Below are positions 1 to 8,869 of a stretch of 64,000 nt of DNA, piece after piece. How positions within the stretch are numbered: the first letter of the stretch is position 1; each line of letters opens with the position of its first letter. The notes beneath the pieces are model-generated. The model saw only the letters and a program-made list of their open reading frames with translations. It made no database searches and was not told where the DNA came from. The position numbers and the translations under genes are program-made. Origin of the DNA: Providencia rettgeri (lineage in GTDB: Bacteria; Pseudomonadota; Gammaproteobacteria; Enterobacterales; Enterobacteriaceae); NCBI RefSeq assembly GCF_023205015.1, contig NZ_CP096258.1:3844001-3908000 (forward strand), given 5' to 3'.

Positions 1-496
1 TTTCAGCGGACAGCGGGTCAATATCCAAATAACGTAAAAACGCTTGTTGGTAAGAAAGTAGCTCTGCACTCTCACATTCTAAAACTTGTTGCAGTAAATC
101 ATCCACTTCATTAATCAAACGATACATATCAAAATGCGGACGATACCACTCTAACATGGTAAATTCAGGATTATGATGCCGCCCTGCTTCTTCATTTCTA
201 AAGCTACGACCTAGCTGATAGATAGGACCACTACCTGCAGCTAATAAACGTTTCATGTGGTATTCAGGGCTAGTCATTAAATATAAATTAATGCCTTGTG
301 CCGCACCTGGCCCCACAAAACGCGTTTCAAATGGAACAAGATGAATGTCAGTGACTGTTGCCTGACTCATTGCGGGGGTTTCGACTTCAAGTACACAGCG
401 ATCAGTAAAAAAACGTCTGATTTCCGCAACTATTTTTGCGCGCTGTAACAGGTTAGCGATGGGGGCGGTTGGCTGCCAATTCGCTATATCACTCAT
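1..496 (-). CDS. epmA: EF-P--(R)-beta-lysine ligase EpmA, 5' part
   Basis: This is the N-terminal ~165 codons of a lysyl-tRNA-synthetase-like ligase that attaches (R)-beta-lysine to the conserved lysine of elongation factor P. The ATG lies at 496-494 and the protein begins MSDIANWQPTAPIANLL. The class II synthetase motif 2 region is visible (YLMTSPEYHMKRLL, then FRNEEAGRHHNPEFTMLEWY). The rest of the gene lies beyond the left edge. It is divergent from frdA, as in E. coli. The other two components of the pathway, efp and its aminomutase epmB, are at 15839-17477, so most of the EF-P modification system is in this window. Confidence 0.95.
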   Translation of the reverse strand, partial: MSDIANWQPTAPIANLLQRAKIVAEIRRFFTDRCVLEVETPAMSQATVTDIHLVPFETRFVGPGAAQGINLYLMTSPEYHMKRLLAAGSGPIYQLGRSFRNEEAGRHHNPEFTMLEWYRPHFDMYRLINEVDDLLQQVLECESAELLSYQQAFLRYLDIDPLSAE

Positions 497-741
497 TAAG
501 ATGACTCCAAAATAAACTTAGTCGTGCAGTGTACCCACCTCACTTGCAACACACAATGCATTTACACTGATAAAGCGCATTTATCTGAGCGTCAGCGCTT
601 GTGACTGTCGACATAATGAGTAAGTAGGGATAGCCTGATTATCCCTTGCTTTATACGATTAGGCAAAGCCTTTGCTTTTAGCTTTACATAGACTGATGGG
701 GAGACGTAAATAAAACCGCCTAAAACATGATTATTTCTTAT

Positions 742-756
742 GTTATGTGACATAAC
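742..756. promoter_or_regulatory. perfect inverted repeat, possible operator
   Basis: A perfect 7-bp inverted repeat with one central base (GTTATGT-G-ACATAAC) lies in the 800-bp gap between epmA and frdA, about 250 bp upstream of epmA. The arms are AT-rich and could be a dimeric regulator site. I cannot name the regulator; a full CRP consensus is not met. Confidence 0.3.
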
Positions 757-1094
757 TGTTACTAAAAAAACGAAACGATTCGCTTTCTCAATCTATTTTA
801 AAATTTTCGCTTAGAAAATAAATTTATTCTAAAAATAAATAGTGAGACTCCTCGCAAATTAGCATTCAATATGAATTAAACTCTTCAGCTATAATAATAG
901 TATTATTCACTTATTATTGATAAAACCCGACTAATCCACTTGGTTTTATACACTAAAACTCCCTGTGAATTTAATGATAATCATTTGAAATTCCTTTTTA
1001 TTCGATGTTAACCACCTACAAAATCGAGTAATATAAAAACAATTTACAAAAAGAAGATCTACCTCACACTTTATTGCTAAATTTGGCCAAAACC

Positions 1095-1143
1095 CCCCTC
1101 TATATCAAATTTATCTTGAGTACTATTCGCTATAATTCACAGC
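1095..1143 (+). promoter_or_regulatory. frd promoter with FNR-like half site
   Basis: A good -10 hexamer TATAAT is at 1131-1136. One clear FNR half-site, ATCAA, lies at 1104-1108, and a full 14-bp FNR box with that half would be centred at 1101.5. That is 41.5 bp upstream of a start near 1143, the class II FNR geometry expected for an anaerobically induced frd operon. The left half-site is poor, so FNR control is inferred from spacing and known frd regulation. The remainder of 497-1295 is AT-rich with no open frame I can support. Confidence 0.5.
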
Positions 1144-1295
1144 ATGATAAGTCATTATTAGCTATTATATTATTTACTATTAAAAAACAGATATTTCGTA
1201 GTTTAGCTTTAAGTTGAACTGAAAATGACATAGCTAATTATCAAAAGTATTTAAAAGAATTTATCAATTTTACACTTGAACAATGGAGAAGCGCA

Positions 1296-3092
1296 GTGCA
1301 AACCTTCAATGCCGATTTAGCGATTATCGGGGCCGGGGGCGCAGGCTTACGTGCAGCAATTGCTGCCGCTGAAGCAAATCCCAATATCAAGATTGCTCTG
1401 GTCTCAAAAGTATACCCAATGCGTAGTCACACTGTGGCCGCAGAGGGGGGATCAGCAGCAGTTACTCAGGCTCATGACTCCTATGACTATCATTTTAATG
1501 ATACTGTTGCTGGTGGAGACTGGCTGTGTGAGCAAGATGTCGTCGATTATTTCGTCGAACATTGCCCAACAGAAATGACCCAGCTAGAGCTATGGGGCTG
1601 CCCGTGGAGCCGTAAACCAGATGGTTCAGTTAACGTTCGCCGCTTTGGTGGGATGAAAATTGAGCGGACTTGGTTTGCAGCCGATAAAACAGGCTTCCAC
1701 ATGCTCCACACACTCTTCCAAACCTCATTAAAATATCCACAAATTCAACGCTTTGACGAACACTTCGTCCTCGATATCATTGTTGATGAAGGCCAAGTCC
1801 GTGGTCTTGTCGCGTTAAATATGATGGAAGGAACAAAAGTCCAGATCCGTGCTAATGCCATCGTGATGGCAACTGGCGGTGCTGGACGCGTTTATCGCTA
1901 CAACACCAATGGCGGTATTGTGACTGGTGATGGTATGGGGATGGCATTCCGCCATGGTGTTCCTTTGCGTGACATGGAATTCGTTCAATATCACCCAACT
2001 GGTCTTCCAGGTTCTGGTATCTTAATGACTGAAGGTTGTCGTGGTGAAGGTGGGATCCTTGTCAATAAAGATGGCTATCGCTATCTGCAAGACTACGGAA
2101 TGGGCCCTGAAACGCCACTGGGCAAACCTGAAAACAAATATATGGAACTGGGTCCGCGTGACAAAGTTTCCCAAGCGTTCTGGCACGAATGGCGTGCAGG
2201 CCGCACTATCAGTACCCACCGCGGTGATGTTGTTTACTTAGATCTTCGCCACCTTGGCGCAGAAAAACTGCATGAGCGTTTACCATTTATTTGTGAGTTG
2301 GCGAAAGCCTACGTAGGGGTTGACCCAGTAACAGACCCGATTCCTGTTCGCCCAACCGCTCACTACACCATGGGTGGTATCGAAACGGATCAACGCACAG
2401 AAACACGTATCAAAGGCCTATTTGCTGTCGGTGAATGTTCTTCTGTTGGCTTGCACGGTGCAAACCGTTTAGGTTCTAACTCATTAGCTGAATTAGTGGT
2501 ATTTGGCCGCCTAGCGGGTGAAGAAGCCGCTCGCCATGCTGCTGAAGCAACACCAGCTAATGCAAATGCTATCGAAGCTCGTACCCGTGATATCGAAGCT
2601 GACCTGAGTAAGCTCATGAACCAAAAAGGGAAGGAGAGCTGGTCGAAAATCCGTGACGAGATGGGTATTTCAATGGAAGAAGGCTGCGGTATCTACCGTA
2701 CTCCTGAATTAATGCAAAAAACCGTTGATAAAATTGCTGAACTGAAAGAACGCTTTAAACACGTCGAAATTACCGACCATAGCAGCGTCTTTAACACTGA
2801 CCTACTGTACACCATTGAGTTAGGCTTTGGCCTTGATGTGGCGGAATGTATGGCTCACTCTGCAATCAACCGTAAAGAATCACGTGGTGCACACCAACGT
2901 CTCGATGAAGGCTGTACTGAGCGTGATGATGTTAATTTCCTTAAACATACTTTGGCATTCTATAACCCAGAGGGCTCCCCTCGTTTAGAATACAGTGACG
3001 TAAAAATCACGAAATCTCAGCCAGCTAAACGTGTTTACGGTGCCGAAGCTGAAGCTCAAGATAAGGCGAAGAAGGAGCAAGCTAATGGATGA
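1296..3092 (+). CDS. frdA: fumarate reductase flavoprotein subunit
   Basis: Catalytic subunit of the quinol:fumarate reductase complex, which reduces fumarate to succinate on the cytoplasmic face of the membrane in anaerobic respiration. At 598 aa it is of normal length. The Rossmann FAD motif GAGGAGLRAA is at residues ~12-21, and H45 in SHTVAAEGG is the covalent FAD attachment histidine of the family. The start is GTG, as in E. coli, preceded by TGGAGAA at 1284-1290. The stop overlaps frdB by 8 nt, consistent with translational coupling. aspA and dcuA later in the window produce and import its substrate precursors, so together they cover fumarate respiration. Confidence 0.98.
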   Translation: MQTFNADLAIIGAGGAGLRAAIAAAEANPNIKIALVSKVYPMRSHTVAAEGGSAAVTQAHDSYDYHFNDTVAGGDWLCEQDVVDYFVEHCPTEMTQLELWGCPWSRKPDGSVNVRRFGGMKIERTWFAADKTGFHMLHTLFQTSLKYPQIQRFDEHFVLDIIVDEGQVRGLVALNMMEGTKVQIRANAIVMATGGAGRVYRYNTNGGIVTGDGMGMAFRHGVPLRDMEFVQYHPTGLPGSGILMTEGCRGEGGILVNKDGYRYLQDYGMGPETPLGKPENKYMELGPRDKVSQAFWHEWRAGRTISTHRGDVVYLDLRHLGAEKLHERLPFICELAKAYVGVDPVTDPIPVRPTAHYTMGGIETDQRTETRIKGLFAVGECSSVGLHGANRLGSNSLAELVVFGRLAGEEAARHAAEATPANANAIEARTRDIEADLSKLMNQKGKESWSKIRDEMGISMEEGCGIYRTPELMQKTVDKIAELKERFKHVEITDHSSVFNTDLLYTIELGFGLDVAECMAHSAINRKESRGAHQRLDEGCTERDDVNFLKHTLAFYNPEGSPRLEYSDVKITKSQPAKRVYGAEAEAQDKAKKEQANG

Positions 3093-3819
3093 TATGAAAC
3101 ACCTAAAAATGGAGATCATGCGTTACAATCCTGAAACGGATAGTGAGCCCCATTTGGTGACGTATGATGTCCCTTACGATGAGCAAACTTCTTTGTTAGA
3201 TGCGTTAGGCTATATCAAAGATAACCTCGCTCCAGACCTGTCTTACCGCTGGTCTTGTCGTATGGCGATTTGTGGTTCTTGTGGCATGATGGTGGATAAA
3301 ATACCTAAACTGGCTTGTAAAACATTCCTGCGTGAATACCCGCAAGGCATGAAAGTTGAGCCATTAGGTAACTTCCCAATCGAGCGCGACCTTGTTGTTG
3401 ATATGACACACTTTATTGAGCGTTTAGAAGCGATCAAACCGTACATTATTGGTAATGACCGTAAACCTTCTGAAGGCCCAAATAAGCAAACGCCTGCGCA
3501 GATGGCGAAATACCATCAATTTTCAGGCTGTATCAACTGTGGTCTGTGCTATGCAGCTTGCCCACAATTTGGACTGAACCCAGAGTTCATCGGCCCAGCC
3601 GCGATCACATTGGCAGAGCGCTACAATTTAGATAACCGAGACCATGGTGCGAAAGAACGCATGACCTTGTTAAACGGTGACAATGGTGTCTGGAGCTGTA
3701 CGTTTGTAGGCTACTGCTCTGAAGTCTGTCCTAAGCATGTCGACCCTGCGGGCGCGATCCAACAAGGTAAAGTTGCCAGTGCGCAAGACTTTGTTATCGC
3801 CATGCTGAAGCCACGATAA
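3085..3819 (+). CDS. frdB: fumarate reductase iron-sulfur subunit
   Basis: Carries electrons from the membrane quinol to FrdA through three Fe-S clusters. The ATG at 3085 (MDDMKHLKMEIMRYNPE) was chosen because it matches the FrdB family N terminus, gives 244 aa, and has AAGGAG just upstream inside frdA; an upstream in-frame ATG at 3031 would add 18 non-family residues. Cysteine motifs are visible in order: CRMAICGSCG with a later KLAC ([2Fe-2S]), CINCGLCYAACP, and CTFVGYCSEVCPKHV ([4Fe-4S] and [3Fe-4S]). Confidence 0.97.
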   Translation: MDDMKHLKMEIMRYNPETDSEPHLVTYDVPYDEQTSLLDALGYIKDNLAPDLSYRWSCRMAICGSCGMMVDKIPKLACKTFLREYPQGMKVEPLGNFPIERDLVVDMTHFIERLEAIKPYIIGNDRKPSEGPNKQTPAQMAKYHQFSGCINCGLCYAACPQFGLNPEFIGPAAITLAERYNLDNRDHGAKERMTLLNGDNGVWSCTFVGYCSEVCPKHVDPAGAIQQGKVASAQDFVIAMLKPR

Positions 3820-3833
3820 GGAGAATTGAAGTC

Positions 3834-4229
3834 ATGACAACGAAACGTAAACCCTATGTTAGGGAAATGAAGGGCGATTGGTGGCAAAAGCTGGGTTTTT
3901 ATCGCTTTTACATCATGCGTGAAAGTACTTCAGTCCTTCAAGTTTGGTTCAGTATTTTAGTCCTATATGGGGTATTTGCACTGAAAAGTGGCCCTGAATC
4001 ATGGGCGGGTTTTGTTGGGTTCTTAAGTAACCCAATCATCCTTATCATTAACATTATTACTTTGGCAGCAACGCTATTGCACACCACAACGTGGTTCAAA
4101 CTTGCACCAAAAGCCGTCAGTATTATTGTAAAAGATAAGAAAATGTCAGAGGAGCCTATCGTTAAAGGCTTCTGGGCACTCACGATTGTTGTAACTGCGG
4201 CAATCTTAGCAATCGCATTGTTATTTTAA
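3834..4229 (+). CDS. frdC: fumarate reductase membrane anchor subunit C
   Basis: A 131-aa membrane anchor with three hydrophobic helices (about residues 30-50, 65-85 and 108-130). It follows frdB by 14 nt with a clear AAGGAG before the ATG. With FrdD it anchors FrdAB and forms the menaquinol site. The N-terminal RKPYVREMKGDWW segment is typical of FrdC. Confidence 0.96.
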   Translation: MTTKRKPYVREMKGDWWQKLGFYRFYIMRESTSVLQVWFSILVLYGVFALKSGPESWAGFVGFLSNPIILIINIITLAATLLHTTTWFKLAPKAVSIIVKDKKMSEEPIVKGFWALTIVVTAAILAIALLF

Positions 4230-4244
4230 TCTAAGGAGAATCTG

Positions 4245-4598
4245 ATGAATCTAACGCCTAAACGTTCCGATGAGCCGATTTTCTGGGGGTTATTTGGTGC
4301 AGGTGGTATGTGGAGTGCCGTGATTGGCCCTGCTATCATCATTCTGTTAGGAATTTTAATTCCGCTGGGTGTTGCACCAGAAATGCTGAGCTATGAGCGC
4401 ATTATGGCATTTAGCCAAAGCTTTATCGGCCGTATTTTCTTATTATTGATGATTATTTTGCCAGTATGGTGTGGTATGCACCGTATCCACCATACGTTGC
4501 ACGACTTTAAAATCCATGTCCCAGCGACAAAATGGGTTTTCTATGGCGGCTCAGCAATCATCAGCGTAATTGCAATTATCGGCGTATTCACACTGTAA
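4245..4598 (+). CDS. frdD: fumarate reductase membrane anchor subunit D
   Basis: A 117-aa, three-helix membrane anchor and the last gene of the frd operon. It starts 15 nt after frdC with TAAGGAGAATCTG as ribosome-binding region. The sequence SDEPIFWGLFGAGGMW at the N terminus and MHRIHHTLHDFK before the last helix are FrdD hallmarks. Confidence 0.96.
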   Translation: MNLTPKRSDEPIFWGLFGAGGMWSAVIGPAIIILLGILIPLGVAPEMLSYERIMAFSQSFIGRIFLLLMIILPVWCGMHRIHHTLHDFKIHVPATKWVFYGGSAIISVIAIIGVFTL

Positions 4599-4626
4599 AT
4601 AATTCAATCGCACATTATTTTAATAC

Positions 4627-4660
4627 AAGGTATGGCAGCAATGGCCATACCTTTTCTTTT
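4627..4660 (+). terminator. frd operon terminator
   Basis: A 10-bp stem (AAGGTATGGC / GCCATACCTT) with a 7-nt loop is followed by a pyrimidine/T tract. It lies 29 bp past frdD and just beyond the convergent tetR end. Confidence 0.85.
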
Positions 4661-4674
4661 TTAGAGCTTAAAAA

Positions 4675-5274
4675 CTACTGCTTAAAGCCTCGAATAAGTG
4701 ATTCTAAACCGAATAAGAAAGCTACCGTTCCATCATCACTATCCATGATGTGTATCGCCTGCTTTAATAACAATGGCATTGAGCTATCTTGTTCTACATC
4801 CCGCTCACTGATTGCGGCAATATGTTCTTGCTGTTCTAGCACCGAACCTAACGTAAAATGCCCCACCGCGCTAATTGCATATAAACCGTTTTGTAATGAA
4901 AAACCGTTATCGACCATAAACTGTAATTGTTTTTCCACAGTAGCATATTGCTCTGAACTAGGGCGAGTCCCCAAATGTACCTTTGCCCCATCACGATAGC
5001 GAAGTAAGGCACGGCGAAAACTTAATGCGTTATGACGCAAAAATTCCTGCCACGTTTCCCCTTCGGCAGGTAATGGGTGGTCATGGTGCCGTTTTAGCAT
5101 TTCAACCGATAATGCATCCAACAACGTGCGCTTATTCTTCACATGCCAATACAGTGTAGGCTGCTCAACGCCCAGTTTTTGAGCCAATTTTCGAGTTGTC
5201 AGCCCTTCCATCCCCACTTCATTCAGCAAGTCTAATGCAGCACTAATAATGGTTTCTCTATCTAACCTTGCCAT
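4675..5274 (-). CDS. tetR: tetracycline repressor TetR, class D-like
   Basis: A TetR that represses the divergent efflux gene until tetracycline-Mg binds. The DNA-binding domain is intact, with the classic GLTTRKLAQKLGVEQ and TLYWHVKNKR helices. The ligand core DGAKVHLGTRP and the SAVGHFTLG segment are present. Sequence is closest by eye to class D and more distant from class B. At 199 residues it is a little shorter than usual and ends soon after SLIRGFKQ. I chose the second of two adjacent ATGs because the family starts MARL and the GGGGAA ribosome site is then correctly spaced; the other start is at 5277. The regulator is intact although its target gene is broken. Confidence 0.93.
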   Translation of the reverse strand: MARLDRETIISAALDLLNEVGMEGLTTRKLAQKLGVEQPTLYWHVKNKRTLLDALSVEMLKRHHDHPLPAEGETWQEFLRHNALSFRRALLRYRDGAKVHLGTRPSSEQYATVEKQLQFMVDNGFSLQNGLYAISAVGHFTLGSVLEQQEHIAAISERDVEQDSSMPLLLKQAIHIMDSDDGTVAFLFGLESLIRGFKQ

Positions 5275-5298
5275 CATGTTCCCCTATTTTTATTGACA

Positions 5299-5343
5299 CT
5301 CTATCACTGATAGGGATATATTCCAACTCTATCACCGATAGAG
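5299..5343. promoter_or_regulatory. twin tet operators
   Basis: Two 17-bp tet operators lie between tetR and tetA: CTCTATCACTGATAGGG at 5299-5315 and CTCTATCACCGATAGAG at 5327-5343. Spacing and sequence match the classical tetO pair that controls both divergent promoters. The second operator ends 9 bp before the tetA ATG. Confidence 0.92.
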
Positions 5344-5352
5344 AAATCAATT

Positions 5353-6542
5353 ATGAATAAGTTTGCGATCACTGCTTTAACGATCACCGCCCTCGATGCC
5401 ATGGGGATCGGCATGATCATGCCTGTTTTGCCAGCCTTACTTCGTGAGTATGTAACAATAGAAAATCTGGCAAACCACTACGGCATCTTACTAGCCCTGT
5501 ATGCCGTCATGCAGGTGTTTTTTGCGCCAATACTGGGAAAATGGTCCGATAAATTCGGTCGCAGAGCTATCTTACTGCTTTCCCTTGCGGGAGCCGCTCT
5601 CGACTATACTTTACTGGCTTTATCTAGCTCACTTTGGATACTGTATTTAGGCCGTTTAGTTTCGGGGATCACTGGTGCAACAGGCGCTGTTGCCGCTTCT
5701 ATTATTGCTGACAACACAGCCCCAAAAGAGCGTACAAAATGGTTTGGACGACTAGGTGCAGCATTTGGTGTTGGCCTAATCGCTGGCCCTGCGATTGGCG
5801 GCTTTGCAGGGCAATTCTCTCCACATTTACCTTTTGTTATTGCAGCCGCCTTGAACGCGTGATCTTGCTTATTTTTAAAGATCAAAACAGACGTGCTATA
5901 CAGAATGATCAAAATGAAACTGTAGAGCAGCCGGTTTCCTTCATACGGCTGATAAAACCTGTCATTTTGCTCCTTTTTGTCTTTTTTATGGCGCAGCTAA
6001 TTGGCCAGATCCCTGCAACAACCTGGGTGTTATTTACCGAAAATCGCTTTCAATGGGACAGTATGCAAGTTGGGTTATCTCTGGCGGGTTTAGGCGTCAT
6101 GCATGCCCTATTTCAAGCCTTTATTGCCGGGGCGATAGCCAAAAAATTCAATGAGAAAGTGACAATTATTGTCGGTTTTATCGCAGATGGCACCGCATTC
6201 ATTATTTTGTCATTACTCACAGAGGGCTGGATGATTTTCCCTACATTAATTTTACTCGCCGGTGGCAGTATTGCGTTACCCGCACTACAAGGGCTAATGT
6301 CCGCTCAAGTCAATCAAGCTAACCAAGGTAAATTACAAGGGATTTTAGTCAGTTTAACCAATGCCACTGGGGTTATTGGTCCATTATTATTTAGTTTTAT
6401 TTTTGGTCAAACACTCGCAACATGGGATGGCTGGGTATGGCTGATTGGTGCGATGATGTATGTTTTATTGATCGCATTTATTTTATCTTTTCATAGAAAT
6501 AGCAGCCAGATAGTTGAAACAGCAAAACTACCAAAGAGCTAA
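5353..6542 (+). pseudogene. tetA: frameshifted tetracycline efflux pump tetA
   Basis: Tetracycline:H+ antiporter of the 12-helix MFS class, related to TetA(D). The first part runs from 5353 to a TGA at 5860-5862 and includes LDAMGIGMIMPVLPALLREY and GKWSDKFGRR (motif A). The second part continues from about 5863 to 6542 in another frame (LLIFKDQ ... QLIGQIPATTWVLFTE, then AGGSIALPALQGL). Against TetA(D) as I remember it, about 13 nt are missing near 5859-5870, in the helix-6 region. A net loss of 13 nt explains the frame change and is less likely than one base to be a read error. The product would be truncated to ~169 aa, so a functional pump is unlikely. Confidence 0.88.
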
Positions 6543-6620
6543 GTTTTAGCATGCCAACATTAAGTGCAATGATGGCCTTATCAGATTTGCTTTTGGAACA
6601 TGACGTTAAGAGATATTTCA

Positions 6621-6779
6621 ATGACAATACAACCTAAAAAGCCGAGAACGAAACCTGTAGAAGAAAGGCTAGACGACCTGATGAATCCATCATCTAAGCT
6701 TAAATCTTTGTGTAAAAATAGCGTCAAACTCTATGTCGAAAGGCAAAATATTTATATAGTTAATAAGGTAACAAGCTGA
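6621..6779 (+). CDS. small hypothetical protein, 52 aa
   Basis: An open frame of 52 codons begins with ATG at 6621 and has AAGAGA about 7 nt upstream. The predicted peptide is basic (MTIQPKKPRTKPVEERLDD ...) with a hydrophilic helical middle. I do not recognise it. It sits between the broken tetA and the end of the transporter gene on the other strand and may be a remnant carried with the tet segment. No other gene is seen in 6543-6852. Confidence 0.3.
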   Translation: MTIQPKKPRTKPVEERLDDLMNPSSKLKSLCKNSVKLYVERQNIYIVNKVTS

Positions 6780-6819
6780 TTTTTCGTTACTATAACCCTA
6801 TCGTGTATTGTTATTTAAT

Positions 6820-6834
6820 CCCCCTTGCGGGGGG
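6820..6834. terminator. short GC hairpin past transporter gene
   Basis: CCCCC-TTGC-GGGGG forms a strong small hairpin 18 bp beyond the stop of the minus-strand transporter. There is no clear T tract on either side, so termination is uncertain. Confidence 0.35.
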
Positions 6835-6852
6835 ACTAAATCATAGCTAATA

Positions 6853-8037
6853 CTAAACAGGATTTGGTTTTGGCAACCAAGTAGATATAAAGTAAGAAAG
6901 CCCACAACCCGCAATAAATAGCCCAACATAGCCTAAGTTAAAGTGACTTAAATAACTAACAATCAGAGGGGTGATCCCACCGATAAATGCAGCCGCACTG
7001 TTATAACCCACTCCTAATATTGTTGCCTGCCCATTAGATTTATCCATCAGTACGGCCGATAAATTACACAATATCATCGCTGAATATGCGGACATAACGA
7101 CTTGAGCGAAAAAGACGAGAAGTAAATTATCTAGCTGCAATGAAAAATAGAGTGGTACTGAAAACAATACCATTCCAATGACGCCCATATTAAAAACAGA
7201 TTTAGCCGAACTATATTTATCGGTTAGCCAACCACATATCAGCATAAAAACTAACAATAGGCCGGACGAAAATATTTCATAAAAACTCTTTATCTCGTCT
7301 ATCTTTAATTGTTGAATAATTAGTGAAGTTGACAAATTTTGAGAATAAAAAGTGACAGTCCCAGGGATGGTAAATAAAAACACCCAAAAAACATGGTACC
7401 AGCTGAACATTATTTTTTTGTTCAAATCACTTTTATAATCTGGTAATTTAGCTCTAAACCAAAAGCTAATTAAAATATTAATTAAACCAATTAATAATGG
7501 GATCCTCCACCCAATTGACTGCATAGCATCTTCAGATAACGTATTCTTTAGAATGAAAACGATAACTAATGATGCAATGACCCCACATAAAGAGCTACCA
7601 ACAATAATTGACGAAACTCTAGACAGAATATTTCCATCTAAATCCTTAAATAAATACGTAATTAGAGAAGGAAACTCACCTGCAAAACTAAAAGAAAGGG
7701 CCAATTGTAAAATTAATATTGCTAATGGCGTATAGTCTCCTAATAATTCAATGGGTAACAGTGCCATCATTAATGTTGCCGTACCGGTTATCATACTTGT
7801 TAATACTAGAGCTGATTTTTCCCCTACCGTATCAGCATATCGGCCTATAACATACCCACCTAGTGGGCGGATTAAAAAACGTAATGCAAAAATCCCCCAT
7901 ACCATTTCCGTTGCTTGTGTATAACCTAAATTAGTTAATTCCGTACTTAAATAAGTGGATATAGCCGCAAACACAGCAATATCATAATACTTTAAAGCAT
8001 TACCTGCGACGGCACCAAACATGAATCTCCATTTCAT
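6853..8037 (-). CDS. MHS-family metabolite:H+ symporter, copy 1
   Basis: A 394-aa, ~12-helix MFS transporter of the metabolite:H+ symporter type (relatives: ShiA, KgtP, ProP). It starts MKWRFMFGAVAGNALKYYD and has the loop 2-3 signature RPLGGYVIGRYADTVGEK and a TM4-5 region with FAGEFPSL. It is a clear paralogue of the gene at 8870-10063. Copy 1 differs at family positions (GNALKYYDIAVF against GNSLEFYDFAIF in copy 2), so its substrate may have changed. It is the last gene of a four-gene minus-strand series and lies 52 bp after its partner regulator. The substrate cannot be read from sequence. Confidence 0.85.
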   Translation of the reverse strand: MKWRFMFGAVAGNALKYYDIAVFAAISTYLSTELTNLGYTQATEMVWGIFALRFLIRPLGGYVIGRYADTVGEKSALVLTSMITGTATLMMALLPIELLGDYTPLAILILQLALSFSFAGEFPSLITYLFKDLDGNILSRVSSIIVGSSLCGVIASLVIVFILKNTLSEDAMQSIGWRIPLLIGLINILISFWFRAKLPDYKSDLNKKIMFSWYHVFWVFLFTIPGTVTFYSQNLSTSLIIQQLKIDEIKSFYEIFSSGLLLVFMLICGWLTDKYSSAKSVFNMGVIGMVLFSVPLYFSLQLDNLLLVFFAQVVMSAYSAMILCNLSAVLMDKSNGQATILGVGYNSAAAFIGGITPLIVSYLSHFNLGYVGLFIAGCGLSYFISTWLPKPNPV

Positions 8038-8089
8038 TATTTATCCCTTTTCTATTAAACAATTTCCTTGTAGAAAAATATTCTCATAT

Positions 8090-8854
8090 TTAAGGATAAC
8101 TCACCAAAGATTCCAAACACGCAAGAGTAATGCCATTTTCTTTTAAAGCCTGAAATAAACCACTAGGTGAAGTATAAGAGCAACCTAGTTTTTCTTTAAT
8201 GCGTAGAATACGTTTATTTTCTGTCGCTTCCGAACAACCTTGAATATAACTAATTTCCTTTACTCGGCAATGTGATAATAATAAACGAATAGTTATCATT
8301 TCTTTACGGGTAAAACGAATGTTACCAAAACGCATATAATGATGAAAATCTAAAATATCTCGGTTATTATCTTCAATTTGTTGAGATAAGCTTATGTCCG
8401 CCCTAAGTGGTAAAATAATATTTTCATTATCTTTCCAGACATGCTGGGAGTAATCAGAAATAACAGCTCTTAATTTATAGAGCTCTAATAACTCATTAGA
8501 TGAGAATTTCTTTCTTGAATTTATTGATGTAATTTCATATACACCGCCATATTGAGTACAAAAATCCACTTTCATTTCTTTCTTATCTGTTTTAGATAAT
8601 GTTTTTTGAAATTCGGCAGAGTAATTATTCCAATATTGAATACCAGGGATTAATCGCTCCTTTACTTTCTTATCTAAATCATCATCCCAAACCATAATAA
8701 CCCAATTATAATTACTAGAAATAGTCCTTACAGAATGATTAATCAAATCTACTCTACTATAAGTAACATCTATATCATTCCAATCGAAGTACTTTAAAAA
8801 CTTATCACCAAAACCAGAACAAGAAAGTTCTAGGTGTTTATTTTCTATATTCAT
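8090..8854 (-). CDS. LuxR-type HTH regulator, copy 1
   Basis: A 254-aa protein. Its C terminus (about residues 178-250) resembles a LuxR/GerE helix-turn-helix: FTRKEMITIRLLLSHCRVKEIS, then a recognition-helix region IQGCSEATENKR and IKEKLGC. The N-terminal ~150 residues have conserved blocks shared with copy 2 (YFDWNDIDV, IQYWNNYS, VDFC) that suggest a sensor domain. I do not recognise that domain. It lies 15 bp downstream of transporter copy 2 and 52 bp upstream of copy 1, so all four genes are probably cotranscribed. Confidence 0.75.
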   Translation of the reverse strand: MNIENKHLELSCSGFGDKFLKYFDWNDIDVTYSRVDLINHSVRTISSNYNWVIMVWDDDLDKKVKERLIPGIQYWNNYSAEFQKTLSKTDKKEMKVDFCTQYGGVYEITSINSRKKFSSNELLELYKLRAVISDYSQHVWKDNENIILPLRADISLSQQIEDNNRDILDFHHYMRFGNIRFTRKEMITIRLLLSHCRVKEISYIQGCSEATENKRILRIKEKLGCSYTSPSGLFQALKENGITLACLESLVSYP

Positions 8855-8869
8855 ATGTCACCCTTACAT

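Noticed and set aside
4532..4999. 155-aa plus-strand frame antisense to tetR
   Set aside because: It starts inside frdD, runs through the frd terminator and lies opposite a clear tetR; low-complexity cysteine/serine-rich translation.
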